64,000 bases of DNA, taken from positions 118,605,072-118,669,071 of the forward strand of contig CM076999.1 of NCBI GenBank assembly GCA_039090855.1. The letters are read 5' to 3'. Both the position numbers and the translations under genes were made by a program. This document shows positions 55,441 through 64,000 of the stretch, in pieces. Positions within the stretch are counted from its first letter, which is position 1. Each line of letters opens with the position of its first letter. Below the pieces are notes generated by a model, which saw only the letters and a list, made by a program, of their open reading frames with translations, was not told where the DNA came from and did no database searches. The DNA comes from Macrothele yani (lineage: Eukaryota > Arthropoda > Arachnida > Araneae > Macrothelidae).

Positions 55441-56034
55441 TGGTTGTCAAATTTTCGTACTAAAGCCTAGTTCGTCATCAGGACTATGTCACTGGAGTAG
55501 TTGCTGCCACTCAATTGGAAGAGTCCATCCGTAATTATCGTTAATTGTGGTACTTCTTCTTCTTGCTATTTCGATCCCTTCTTCTAGTTTCCTCTTTACT
55601 AAGTTTGACAGGTGGGCGATTATTTTCACTGAGTCCCAATTTATGGAGTGTCCACTTGCTTGTATATGTCTGTCTAGCCCTGTTTTGTTCCCAATGTTCC
55701 TAATAGCTGCTTGGTGTTCTTTCATTCGGACCTTAATACTTCTCCCTGTTTCTATTATATAGCTGAGTCCGCAGTTACAGTCGATGCAGTAAATTACTCC
55801 TTCCTGCAATTGGATGTCCAATTCTTTCTGCTTTAAAGCTGGCAGGAATTTCTTTATTTTGTTATTAAGATCTGGAGCTAGCCTGACATTATATTTTGCT
55901 CCGATCCTTTTCAGTTTCTCGAAAAGTCCCTTGTGGTACGTAATTTTGCTGGTGAATTTGAAGTTGGTTTTTTCCTGCTTCTTTTTTGGCACTTGTTTAA
56001 TATTTATGTTGAGAAAATATTTCATCATCAACAT
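55440..56034 (-). mobile_element. 5'-truncated PLE (fourth copy) with GIY-YIG domain
   Basis: A 181-codon minus-strand frame (55489-56034) reads KITYHKGLFEKLKRIGAKYN, then CIDCNCGLSYIIETGRSIKV, HQAAIRNIGNKTGLDRHIQA and ends LPIEWQQLLQ. The order matches the PLE1 C-terminus (KISYHKGLFESLKRI, CSCGLSYIGETGRR). In the GIY-YIG motif the usual Gly is Ile (YII). The RT is missing, so the copy is 5'-truncated. A hammerhead-like core follows at 55452-55482. Confidence 0.83.
55452..55482 (-). ncRNA. Hammerhead-like core in PLE4 3' region
   Basis: On the minus strand: CCTGATGACGAACTAGGC then TTTAGTACGAAAA. It has a perfect CTGATGA box and a perfect GAAA box with a short ACTA/TAGT stem between them (imperfect near its base). 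Position and order match the PLE3 motif. Confidence 0.5.
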
Positions 56035-56199
56035 AGCTATTCAGCAGCATTACATTGTAACTCCTGCATTTTGTGCAAGAAGTCAGGAAAAATATATATA
56101 TATATATATATTGTACAGACTTTAGGGTATTTTGGGCAAAAATTAATCACTTTTAAGCACCCTAAAAATATTAAGCATTTTTAAAGGACTGTGGGAACC

Positions 56200-57130
56200 C
56201 TGGATTATGGTATCAAGGCAAACACTACACCAAAAGCTTGATGCAATTGGCTTTCACACCAGGTGACCTATGGTTTGTGTCCCATTAACCGCATCACACA
56301 GGGAAGCTCACTTGAACTGTTGAAAGCAACATCATTCCTGGATGCAGGCTGGTGTTCTCTTTACAGATAAGTCGAGATTCAGTCTACAAATAAATTCTTG
56401 TAGGCATTTCATCTGGGAACAACAGAGAATCCATAATGATTCACAAACATCCAGAAATGAGACTCCTTTGGAAGTGGTGGTCTGCTCATATGGGGTGGCA
56501 TTATGTTCAACAGCCACACACTACTCCACATGTTTGCAGGAGGCAATGTGAATGCTGAACACTATAGAGACAAGATCCTAGAGCTCTATGTCAGACTTTT
56601 TCAGGGAGCTGCTCACTCTCGGTTCCTTTTAATGAATGACAGTGCTTGCTTACACAGGGCTCAGTTCATCAACGATTTTGTTCAGAACAAGGATATTCAG
56701 CATATGTGACTGGCCAGCCATGTTTCCAGACCTGAATCCTACAGAGCATGCTTGGAATACTCTGGGACAACCCATAGCAGCTTGTCAGCCTGCTATCAGA
56801 ACCCTTCCCAAGTAATGCACTGCCCTCATTAAAAAATAGAATTCTTTGGCTTCAGGGTTCATCAATACCCTGGTGATGAGTGTATGTCGTCATTGTGAGA
56901 ATTGCCTGTCTGTATGAGGTAATCGCATTCCTCATGAAGACATTTTTAGGTTACATCCTTATATCTCACCTTGGTGACATTTGCAGATGTGACTCTGTAC
57001 ATGCAAAATGTGTACATATTTGTCTGTGGTTATAAAATGTTTATTACCCTTTTGACAAATGTCCGTACCTGCTGTTATGTGTTTTCCTTTTTTATATCTG
57101 TTAATGCCTTCCAGAATTTAATCTTGGACA
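56200..57130 (+). pseudogene. Tc1-like transposase relic (plus strand)
   Basis: Plus-strand pieces: KLDAIGFHTR with VCVPLTASHREAHLNC; WMQAGVLFTDKSRFSLQINS (first catalytic block, normally D-E-S, here D-K-S); FAGGNVNAEHYRDKILELYV; RFLLMNDSACLHRAQFINDF (second block); and a run to SHVSRPES in a shifted frame. It resembles the transposase at 9431-10540 in wording (RFIFMDDNATCHR). Frameshifts and stops make it non-functional. The termini were not defined. Confidence 0.7.
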
Positions 57131-58263
57131 CCAGTATATATAGGTGATTAAAGGTAGATCTTGAATTTTATTTTATTTTATTCTATTTTTATAAAAGAAA
57201 CAGATACGAATATACCGGGTGCGTCAGCTATTTGAGAACACACTTTGTAGGGGCCATAAGTGGGCCACACTGTAACTAAATATTTTCTTTCTTTTGCAGT
57301 CCCAACATGGAAGCTTCAAATATAACGTGGGAAATGAAAAAGCACACTGTTCTCGTAACCTTAGCCACCAACCACGGAGATTGCAACCTTCTTAAATGTC
57401 GCCCAATCCTTCATGTTCAAGATCAGAAAAGGGCTCCTGGCCTCTGGCGGGAATGTGTCCTCAGTGGCCACAAGAAAAAAAAAATACTACCAACAGTCAG
57501 ATGCTGTCAGGAAAGGCGAGTTTATCCAGCAATTCCAGGGCATCATCAATGATAATCCCAGCAAGTCGATAAGGGCCATGGGCAATCAGCTCCATGTGTC
57601 GAAGTCAACTATCAGACGTGTATCGCACGAAGACATCAGGTATAAATCCTATGTTATATGAAGAGGGCAGTTATGTCCAATAGAACCCGGGAGAACCGTG
57701 TATTCCAGTCGAAGCGCTGGCTGAACAAACTCAAGCACCCCGAGGAGCCCAACATGCTCCGGTTTTTCTCAGATGAAAAGAGCTTTGACCAAATCAAAAA
57801 GTGAACGAGAAGGAATTACATATGGCTTTGCTCCAGCCCAACTTAGGTTCCCACTGTTATGCACAGCATGTTCACGTTGTCTGAGATGGTTTTGGGGGTC
57901 ATGAGCAATGAGGGTCATATCATGCTTCCCCACTTTTTCCCGCAAGGTCTTAGGGTAAATGCAGCCGCCTACATGGAGACGTTGGGCATGGTTGTCAAGA
58001 CCTGGATTGAGGGAGTGGCTCAGGGGAGGCTGCACATGTTTCAGCAAGACTCTGCTCCAGCTCACCCAGCCCGCAAGACCCAGGAGTGGCTGGCCGAAAA
58101 TTTCCACAGTCATGTGACCCCTAACATTTGGCCTCCTGGCTCGCCTGATTTGAACCCTCTGAATTACTACGCCTGGGGCGTCGTTGAGAGGGAGTCCAAC
58201 AATCATGGTCACAATACCAAGGACTCGTTGAAGGCTGCCATCAGGGACACTATGGCCAATATA

Positions 58264-59621
58264 CACTGGCGGAAAGTGAAAAAAGAACACCAAGAAGGAG
58301 ACGTCTGATACCAACGAAATTTATACAGCATAATAACGGAATACTGAGGATAACGTGATCAAAACATTATGGCAAAATACAGCTGTATTTGCTGGTAAAC
58401 TGAAAAATAACATTTCCATGTGAAATGGTTAGTACGAGGTTGAACCGCCATGAACTGCGTCACACTGTGCAATTCTGGCATGGAGTCTGTCGTACAGATG
58501 TTGGATGTAAGTTTGGGGTATTGAGTTCCAAGCATCCCCAAACTGGACGCGTAAATCGGGGATGGTCGTGGCTGGCCGTGGAGACCAGATAAGTCGTTGT
58601 CCCATAAAATCCCACATGTGCTCAATGGGGGACAAATCTGGTGAACGTGCAGGCCATGGAAGTTGTCTCACACCCTGAAGTGCATGTTGCGTTGCACGTG
58701 CTGTGTGTGGGCGTGTGTTATCTTGCTGGAAAACACCACGATGGACCAACCTTACAAATGGCACAACAACGGGCAGAATGATGTTGTTGATGTAGGAGGT
58801 GCTGTTTAATGTACCCGGTACAAACACTAGTTGTGTACGGGAGTGATAGCTGATCGCTCCCCACACCAGACCAGGTGTAGGCCCTGTGTGCCACTGCCGG
58901 ATGCAAGAAGGGTGGAGACACTCCCCTGTGCGTCTGCGAACACGCATACGGCCATCGGAGGCTCCCAAGCAGAATCTGCTTTCATCGCTGAACACGACAG
59001 ATCGCCATTGCGTTCTCCAGTGCAGACGTTGGCGACACCACTGCAGCCATTCCTGATGACAGGCTGCAGTCAGAGGCACACGTGCACGTAGTCCTGCATC
59101 CAGTAGACGGTTGCGAATTGTTCGCACAGTCACCTCAGGTGCAACGGCAGCTCGGATTTGCGTCACAGTGGATGTTCTGCTTGACAACGCCGCTCTTCTT
59201 ATGCGTCGATCGGTCCGCTCATCAGTCCGTCTGTGACTCCCGGTTCCACGTCTTCTCGTGTGGGAATGTTCCTCGGACCATCTATGCCACCATCGTACCA
59301 CCACCGATACTTCCCGTCCAATTCGCTCCACAATACGACGATACGACCAAATTGTACACGTCTTCCGTGTCCAGGCATTGCAACTTCTTCAGGGTCTTCG
59401 AACGTGTCCGTACGCCGCCGACTTATTACATTCACTTCGCCGTACTCCTTAAATATCACTGACGATAATTTGCATATTATGCCATGCTGTGGCGTAAGCG
59501 CTCACCGGTTGGTCCCGAAATTAACATCACACCTACGTAAACTCGACCCCATTAACATATGTAAATTTCATGATCATCCGCCAATTCCTTCTTGGTGTTC
59601 TTTTTTCACTTTCCGTCAGTG
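58264..59621 (-). mobile_element. Young Tc1-like element nested in maT
   Basis: Terminal repeats CACTGGCGGAAAGTGAAAAA (left) and CACTGACGGAAAGTGAAAAA (right, opposite strand) continue identically through AGAACACCAAGAAGGA; 35 of 36 bases match. TA duplications are at 58262-58263 and 59622-59623. Removing the element and one TA restores the maT frame exactly. Matched ends and a long open frame suggest a recent insertion. Confidence 0.93.
58429..59459 (-). pseudogene. Tc1-like transposase, nearly intact (one frameshift)
   Basis: A 300-codon minus-strand frame (58429-59331) has the second helix-turn-helix (VTVRTIRNRLLDAGLRARVP), FSDESRFCLGASDGRMRVRR (first Asp), GLVWGAISYHSRTQL, FQQDNTRPHTARATQH (second Asp) and PARSPDLSPIEHMWDFMG (Glu). 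All three catalytic residues are present. I count 32 residues between the second Asp and the Glu, two fewer than the usual 34. The N-terminal start MPGHGRRVQFGRIVV lies upstream (to about 59415) in another frame, so a single frameshift near 59350 separates it. Apart from that the protein looks complete. Confidence 0.88.
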
Positions 59622-59835
59622 TAAATAAGGACCAACTGATCAACGCATGTAGTAATTTCAGACTACATGCGTTGAGGCCATTATCGAGGCTGAAGGCAGT
59701 TTTACTGAATAACCTTTCGCTATGTGTATGTAAGAATATGTGTACCAAATTTTATGTAAATATATTGGTTTTTCTACCAAATATTTGTTTTCTTCAAGGT
59801 CAAATGTTGTTCTCAAATAGCTGATGCACCCGGTA

Positions 59836-60016
59836 CAGTGGAACTTTGTCTATATGTTTTCCAAGGATCAAGTAAAATTAATGTATAATCAAAACTGAGA
59901 AAATTTAATATTACCAGGTATAAATTCAAAATTTTTGGATCAGCAACATTTTGTATATTCACATGTATAAATGAGAAAAACATATAAAGGAGAAATGTAT
60001 AAATGGGGTTCTACTG
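59836..60016. mobile_element. Pogo-like MITE sharing a TA with maT
   Basis: The ends CAGTGGAACTTTGTC and, on the opposite strand, CAGTAGAACCCCATT are inverted and flanked by TA at 59834-59835 and 60017-60018. The left TA is also the right target duplication of the maT element. The 181-bp interior is AT-rich. CAGTRGAAC-type ends are usual for pogo/Tigger-related MITEs. Confidence 0.7.
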
Positions 60017-60657
60017 TATTTACCAAACTTTGTGTCTCTTTCTAGGTACTCTCCCTTAGCATTAACACACTTGTCTCATCTCTGTGGGAGACTGTGTTCC
60101 AGCCATGTATAAGGATTTAGATTGTTTTAATAATTATTGTTAGGCCACACTCTTATAGTTGCTCATCTGTAGTAAATTTCTTCCTACCTAAATGCTCCTT
60201 AAGAGAGGGGATCAGGTGCAAATCACTTGGAGCCAAGTCATGACTGTAGAGGGAAGGGGGTGAGTATTTCCCCACCCATTGGTGCCACAACTGTTGTTGC
60301 ATGAGCTGTGTGTGGCCTAGCATTGACATGCAACAGGACGAACTATATCATCAATTTTCCAGGCTTTTTCTTGCAAGCTTCACTTTTATGAGACTATCAT
60401 TAATACACTCAATGGACAAAACATTAGAGATACCTACCTAATAACGAGGTGGTCCTCCCCTAGTGCAAATAACAGTCTCTACATGCCGAGACTTCAACTC
60501 CACCAGATGCTGCAGGTAATGCCAGCTATGCCTGCTGCACACCATTGTCCACAATTCTGCTTGAGATTTTGGTTCAGGATCTATGGATCTGATCTTCACC
60601 ACAGCATCCCAGAAAGTTCCTATAGAGTTTCAATTTGGGGATGGGGGGGGAGGCACT

Positions 60658-61035
60658 GGATGGTTCCAAACTCAGATGAGTGTTCCTTGAGCCATGCTTG
60701 GGTGGTTGCAATCCGGAGACCTTGGGGGCTACTGGATGGTTCCAAACTCAGGTGAGTGTTCCTCGAGCCATGCTTGGGTGGTTGCAATCTGGAGACCTTA
60801 GGGGCCACTGGATCATTCCAAACTAATATGAGTGCTCCATGAGCCATGCTTGCGTGGTTGCAATCCGGAGACCTTGGGGGCCACTGGATGGTTCCAAACT
60901 CAGGTGAGTGTTCCTTGAGCCCCATGCTTGGGTGGTTGCAATCCGGGGACCTTGAGGGCCACTGGATGGTTTCAAACTCAGGTGAGTGTTCCTTGAGCCA
61001 AGCTTGGGTGATTGCAGCCTGGTGCATTGTCCTTC
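60658..61035. repeat. 76-bp tandem repeat inside the Tc1 DDE domain
   Basis: Units start GGATGGTTCCAAACTCAG (or variants) at 60658, 60734, 60810, 60886 and 60964, giving spacings of 76, 76, 76 and 78 bp. Each unit encodes, on the minus strand, WLKEHSPEFGTIQWPPRSPD-like wording. Since 76 is not a multiple of three, successive copies are read in different frames, yet the minus strand stays open throughout. Confidence 0.88.
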
Positions 61036-61560
61036 TGAAACAGACCATCAGCTGCAGGATGTGTGAAGGCCATGAAAGCATGTAGGTGATCAGCTGGTAG
61101 TAAGCAGAAGTTAAGGACCACTCCAGACACACCAAGGGATCTAATGTGTCCCATGAAAAGGCACCACAAACCATCACAGAGCTGACCTGACACAAAGGGG
61201 TCACTGCTTTATGTTGTTGACACCACACCCACACCCTTCTGCAGAGATGCCAACATCTGAAGGAAGTCATCAGTAGTCCATATGCGCGGCGCCCGTAGTT
61301 CTTCCGTAGTGACGTCAAGTCAAGTCAAGTCAAGTTCCCACATTAAAATTTGCAGGGTAGCATGCATATTTCCCAGAATATACTGCTACATTTTTAGCAA
61401 TATATTAATCTCGATCGGGGACAATACTTGGATAAATTTTGCAACATATTTAAGTCCCCTTAAAATGAGGGGAAAAAAAACTTGAGTAAATACACAAAAA
61501 ATACAAACCATTTCAACTCCACCTTTTAATAAATATGTTATGTTAATAAATATGTTATGT

Positions 61561-61590
61561 CATAAGTGTGTGATGCCACACACTTATGGT
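61561..61590. repeat. Hairpin, 12-bp perfect stem
   Basis: CATAAGTGTGTG, a short loop ATGC, then CACACACTTATG. Upstream, TAATAAATATGTTATGT is repeated twice in tandem. The hairpin ends at the stop of the BED-like frame. Its role is unknown. Confidence 0.75.
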
Positions 61591-61859
61591 TATTCCTCCA
61601 GTTTTTTAGAGTGAAAATGCCGACCGCAATCGTCTTTTCCGCCGTGTGCGATTGAAAAATCAACAGCACACGGGAAACAAAACCCATGGTTTTCGGATAC
61701 CCGAGACGGTTTTAGACACGGAAATTTTTGCAAATAACTCTCCTTGAATTTTTGACAACTTTTTTGCGTTTTAGATCCAAGAATATTAGTAGAGACAGGT
61801 GGCCCTTTACCCGACGCTATTGCAAGTAAATTCGTACATGACAAACACAATGGGAGCAA
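61590..61859 (-). pseudogene. BED-like zinc finger frame in the 61.2-kb hAT-like element
   Basis: An 89-codon minus-strand frame reads SCQKFKESYLQKFPCLKPSR, then FCFPCAVDFSIAHGGKDDCG and HFHSKKLEE. A Cys-x2-Cys pair, the F-S-I-A-H-G-G turn and the His spacing are the pattern of N-terminal fingers in one large group of hAT proteins. The frame ends at 61590 without a catalytic domain, so either the transposase has been deleted or this is an accessory protein. DNA-binding is the expected role. Confidence 0.6.
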
Positions 61860-63030
61860 AGAAAGAACAATTAACTTTGAAAGGTTTCATAGCTTTATTA
61901 TGCGGATAAATAGAAAATTAGCATTAAATGCTTATGATACGAAAAAACTAACCAAAAAGGTATTTTAAATTGCATAAACCAATCAATTCTGAAAAAAAAA
62001 GGATAAAATAAAACATCCCTTTGTTTAGCAGAACATTTTTACAAGAGAAAAAAAAAAAGAACTCCACTTTGCAAATCTGTCAAAGTAACATAAACAATTA
62101 AGCTCTCTACCAACAGCGAGGAGCTTGGGAAAATAGGTCACGACTGTGCGCACACACCCAGCAGCAAAGAAACGTCTCATCGCAACTGCTGTTAGACATT
62201 TTCTTTGGCTGGTTGCCAAAGACACATGGAGAGACTTACTTTCTCTTGCTCTGGGAAGAACATACTGCGCGCGAAGAACAAATTCCCTGGGAGGTAACAT
62301 AAATACAGGCAATAACAGTGTCCACACATCCAGGTAGCTTAGTTATGTGCTCTGCCGGAAAAAACAAACATTCAGGATTTCTTTGATCCAAAACTGTTTC
62401 CTTCGAACTGATGACTATTTGCTCAGAGCATTTTTTTTTTCTGATACCCCGCCCGCCCTTTACTTTGGTGAAACAAATATGCAATAGCAATTAACTATTT
62501 ATATTACATTTTAGCAAAAAAAAAAAAAAAAACATAATTAACAGAAACACGCGACCGCTGCAAACATGGAAATTCCAACGAATAACATTCCTTGTACTGC
62601 TGCAATTTTTTTTTTTTTCACACCACTGGAACTGGAAGCCACTGAAGCACACTTCATAACTACAGCAATTCACGTCACACCACAACTAATCAACTTAACA
62701 ACAAGAACAGAAAACGTGGAATCGACTCTAGTCTACCTCCATCCTCCGACAACTTACGTTCAGGACGCGGTTAAGGTTTTCCCGAAGTTAACAGATGTCG
62801 TGCATTACGAACGCCTTTCCACGGCAAGCCAGGTACAAAGTCATGTGATCATACAGAATGATCTCCGCTGCAACATTTCCACTTGCTTGTCGGTCAGCCA
62901 AACATGCTTGCTGTGTAACGGCTTCGTGACATTACCGCAAAAAACACATTTGACTAGGCTTGACTTTTTTTTTCAAATAATTAAAAAAAAAAAAGTTTTC
63001 TGGAAATATCCGAGATTTCTGGAAAAATCC
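61860..63030. other. Interior of the hAT-like element, unassigned
   Basis: A 178-codon plus-strand frame (62566-63102) and shorter frames have no recognisable domain. I see no catalytic hAT motif. The frame is interrupted by homopolymer runs (62600, 62985) and looks fortuitous. Confidence 0.4.
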
Positions 63031-64000
63031 GTAGTTTTTCACACCTTCTCCGTAGTCCGTAGTTTGAACATGATATCCGTAGAAACTACGGACAATCCGT
63101 AGTACTTGGCATCTCTGCTTCTGTCAGCTTGATGCAGCCAAAAATAGAATTCAGCTGACCACACAATGCGTCGCCACTCTACCAAGGTCCAGTTATGATG
63201 TTTCCAGCACCAAGCGAGACATAATTCCCAATGACGAGCAGTGAATTGTGACACACAGGTAGGGCGTCAACTCCCATAGCCAAGGGTTTGCAGGGTGTGC
63301 CATACTGTTTGCTCGCTGATGCTGCTTAGGGTTCTGACATTTAAACTGGATGTGATTTGTGCCGCCGTTGCCAAGCAGTTGGTCTGTACAAGCCTGGAAA
63401 GTTTAAATTGACCCCTATCATCAAAGGTGTGTGGTCAGCAATGGCTTGCTCTTCGGGCACTGGCACTCCATCGATGGTATACTCATGATATGCCTGCCCT
63501 TGGAGATTCAAGGTTCTTACCACTTGGGTGATAGAATGACCCATCCAACTTGTGTCAACACTGCATCCACGATCAAAGTTGCTCAGATCACCATGTTTAT
63601 CATGTTTGTCAATTGTGATACACCGTTGGGAAGCCCTGTTGTCTGCCTTATGGGTTCAGACATGTAAATTTGGTTTGGGTCTGTTCCATCTGCACGAGGG
63701 ATACCCATTTCGACTGCCCATCACTCTTTTCTCTAATGTTTTGTCTACTGAGTGTACTGTTCGTCCCCATGCAGGAAAATTCACCACATGTACCTCATCT
63801 GCATCCTAGAACACAGTAGCCAATGGCTTCTCTGCAGATGGCACTGCCTCACATTTCTTCAGCAATGGTCCCATTCACAGCTGGCTTGCTTGATTTCTGG
63901 AGTGAAATAATTAACCAAAGTTCTGTCAATGGTCATGATCTGCTGCAGAAATGCATCTCTCTCAGACTTAAGGTCATGCAAAAGCTCTGTGCAACTGGCG

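Larger units (their letters stand above)
57413..59690 (+). pseudogene. maT-like transposase, third Asp replaced by Asn, split by Tc1
   Basis: The frame 57413-57661 has helix-turn-helix KSIRAMGNQLHVSKSTIRRV. It shifts at ~57658 to SKRWLNKLKHPEEPNMLRFF and the first catalytic block FFSDEKSFDQ, then a stop, NYIWLCSSPT and a second stop. The frame 57859-58263 has MVLGVMSNEGHIMLP, FQQDSAPAHPARKTQEW (second Asp) and PPGSPDLNPLNYYAWG. The third acidic position, 37 residues on, is Asn. Across the Tc1 insertion the frame resumes exactly as MANI then NKDQLINACSNFR, and after a frameshift VEAIIEAEGSFTE and a stop. DD37D spacing is the maT type. Confidence 0.86.
57215..59833 (+). mobile_element. DD37D-type (maT-like) mariner element interrupted by a Tc1
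   Basis: Terminal inverted repeats CCGGGTGCGTCAGCTATTTG (left) and CCGGGTGCATCAGCTATTTG (right, opposite strand) are flanked by TA at 57213-57214 and 59834-59835. The Tc1 at 58264-59621 lies within. Without it the element is about 1.26 kb. Confidence 0.88.
61242..63117. mobile_element. hAT-like element nested in the Tc1, 6-bp duplication CTTCTG
   Basis: Ends CAGAGATGCCAA (left) and TTGGCATCTCTG (right) are exact inverses, flanked by CTTCTG at 61236-61241 and 63118-63123. Removing the element and one CTTCTG rejoins the Tc1 frame. The interior carries a BED-like finger on the minus strand, a (GTCAA)n run at 61311-61335 and a strong hairpin at 61561-61590. The sequence just inside the right end repeats CCGTAGT motifs shared with the short repeat at 4624-4818. 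Length 1,876 bp. Confidence 0.85.
60620..63560 (-). pseudogene. Tc1-like transposase in two parts with tandemly amplified DDE region
   Basis: The right part (63118-63560) has MGHSITQVVRTLNLQGQAYH (helix-turn-helix) and WTLVEWRRIVWSAEFYFWLH, where the family has S-D-E at the first catalytic site (here S-A-E). The left part begins RRVWVWCQQHKAVTP, then SVMVCGAFSW, the second block region (FRRTMHQAAITQAWLKEHSP), and SRSPDCNH in place of S-P-D-L-N-P. The two parts join in frame across the hAT (LHQAD then RRVWVW). Five ~76-bp repeats at 60658-61035 duplicate the end of the catalytic domain. Confidence 0.78.
60406..63754 (-). mobile_element. Tc1-like element nested in mariner, itself split by a hAT
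   Basis: The left terminus CACTCAATGGACAAAACATT is matched on the opposite strand by CACTCAGTAGACAAAACATT at the right, both followed by AGAGA. TA duplications are at 60404-60405 and 63755-63756. Transposase fragments lie on the minus strand on both sides of a hAT-like insertion (61242-63117). Confidence 0.85.
60030..64000 (-). pseudogene. mariner transposase relic split by a Tc1, runs off the window
   Basis: The minus-strand piece at 63755-64000 reads FHSRNQASQL, VPSAEKPLATVF and DADEVHVVNFPAWGRTVHS, a mariner segment between the first and second catalytic blocks. After the Tc1, 60030-60404 reads in broken frames SHDLAPSDLHLIPSLKEHLG, the third catalytic block, and C-terminal wording to about 60030. 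It is interrupted by the Tc1 at 60406-63754. The 5' end lies beyond base 64000. Confidence 0.68.

Noticed and set aside
62566..63102. 178-codon plus-strand open frame as a hAT protein
   Set aside because: It contains homopolymer-encoded Phe and Lys runs and no recognisable motif, and it runs into the element's terminal repeat.

Overview
This window looks like the repeat-packed part of a large metazoan genome, most likely an arthropod, probably an insect. The evidence is the mixture of element families: Penelope-like retroelements (PLEs) with GIY-YIG endonuclease, mariner and DD37D-type elements, many Tc1-like elements, a piggyBac relic, hAT elements, an RTE-clade LINE, and SINE-like and foldback repeats. 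I found no convincing host gene, no rRNA or functional tRNA gene, and no bacterial or organellar segment. Almost every recognisable coding stretch is a decayed transposase or reverse transcriptase.

Layout. 1-8 kb: a short ~120-bp tandem repeat split by a hAT-like element (2081-4556), two MITE-like repeats, and a D,D,D transposase element (6550-7954). 8.3-16.4 kb: a head-to-head PLE locus interrupted by a Tc1-like element (9249-10759) and an RTE LINE (11153-14339). 16.3-18.9 kb: five tandem ~366-bp units that fuse the PLE 3' end to a piggyBac end, running into a piggyBac relic. 19-24.3 kb: a transposase relic, a hAT-like non-autonomous element, and a mariner (23005-24248). 24.9-31.2 kb: a transposase gene split by a 4.3-kb palindromic PLE (25175-29509) and a solo LTR (29851-30904). 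31.3-35.7 kb: a mariner split by a Tc1, a hAT and a palindromic SINE-like element. 36-40.6 kb: another mariner, two copies of a ~0.75-kb hAT MITE, and a PLE 3' fragment with a hammerhead-like motif. 40.6-53.5 kb: AT-rich sequence, a mariner (44537-45890), a hAT relic, SINE and foldback palindromes, a ten-copy 93-bp tandem array, and a Tc1 relic. 55.4-64 kb: a PLE fragment, a Tc1 relic, a DD37D-type element split in frame by a nearly intact Tc1, a pogo-like MITE, and a three-level nest (mariner > Tc1 > hAT) that runs off the window.

The strongest results come from reading insertions against empty sites. Target-site duplications (TA for Tc1/mariner, 8 bp for hAT MITEs, 6 bp for two other hAT-like elements, 5 bp for the LTR, 10-12 bp for PLE/SINE/LINE) and restored reading frames fix many boundaries to the base. 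Two themes recur. PLEs and SINE-like elements occur as head-to-head palindromes, at least two of them flanked by target-site duplications. Tandem arrays have been seeded from transposon sequence. All assignments are by eye, without database searches.
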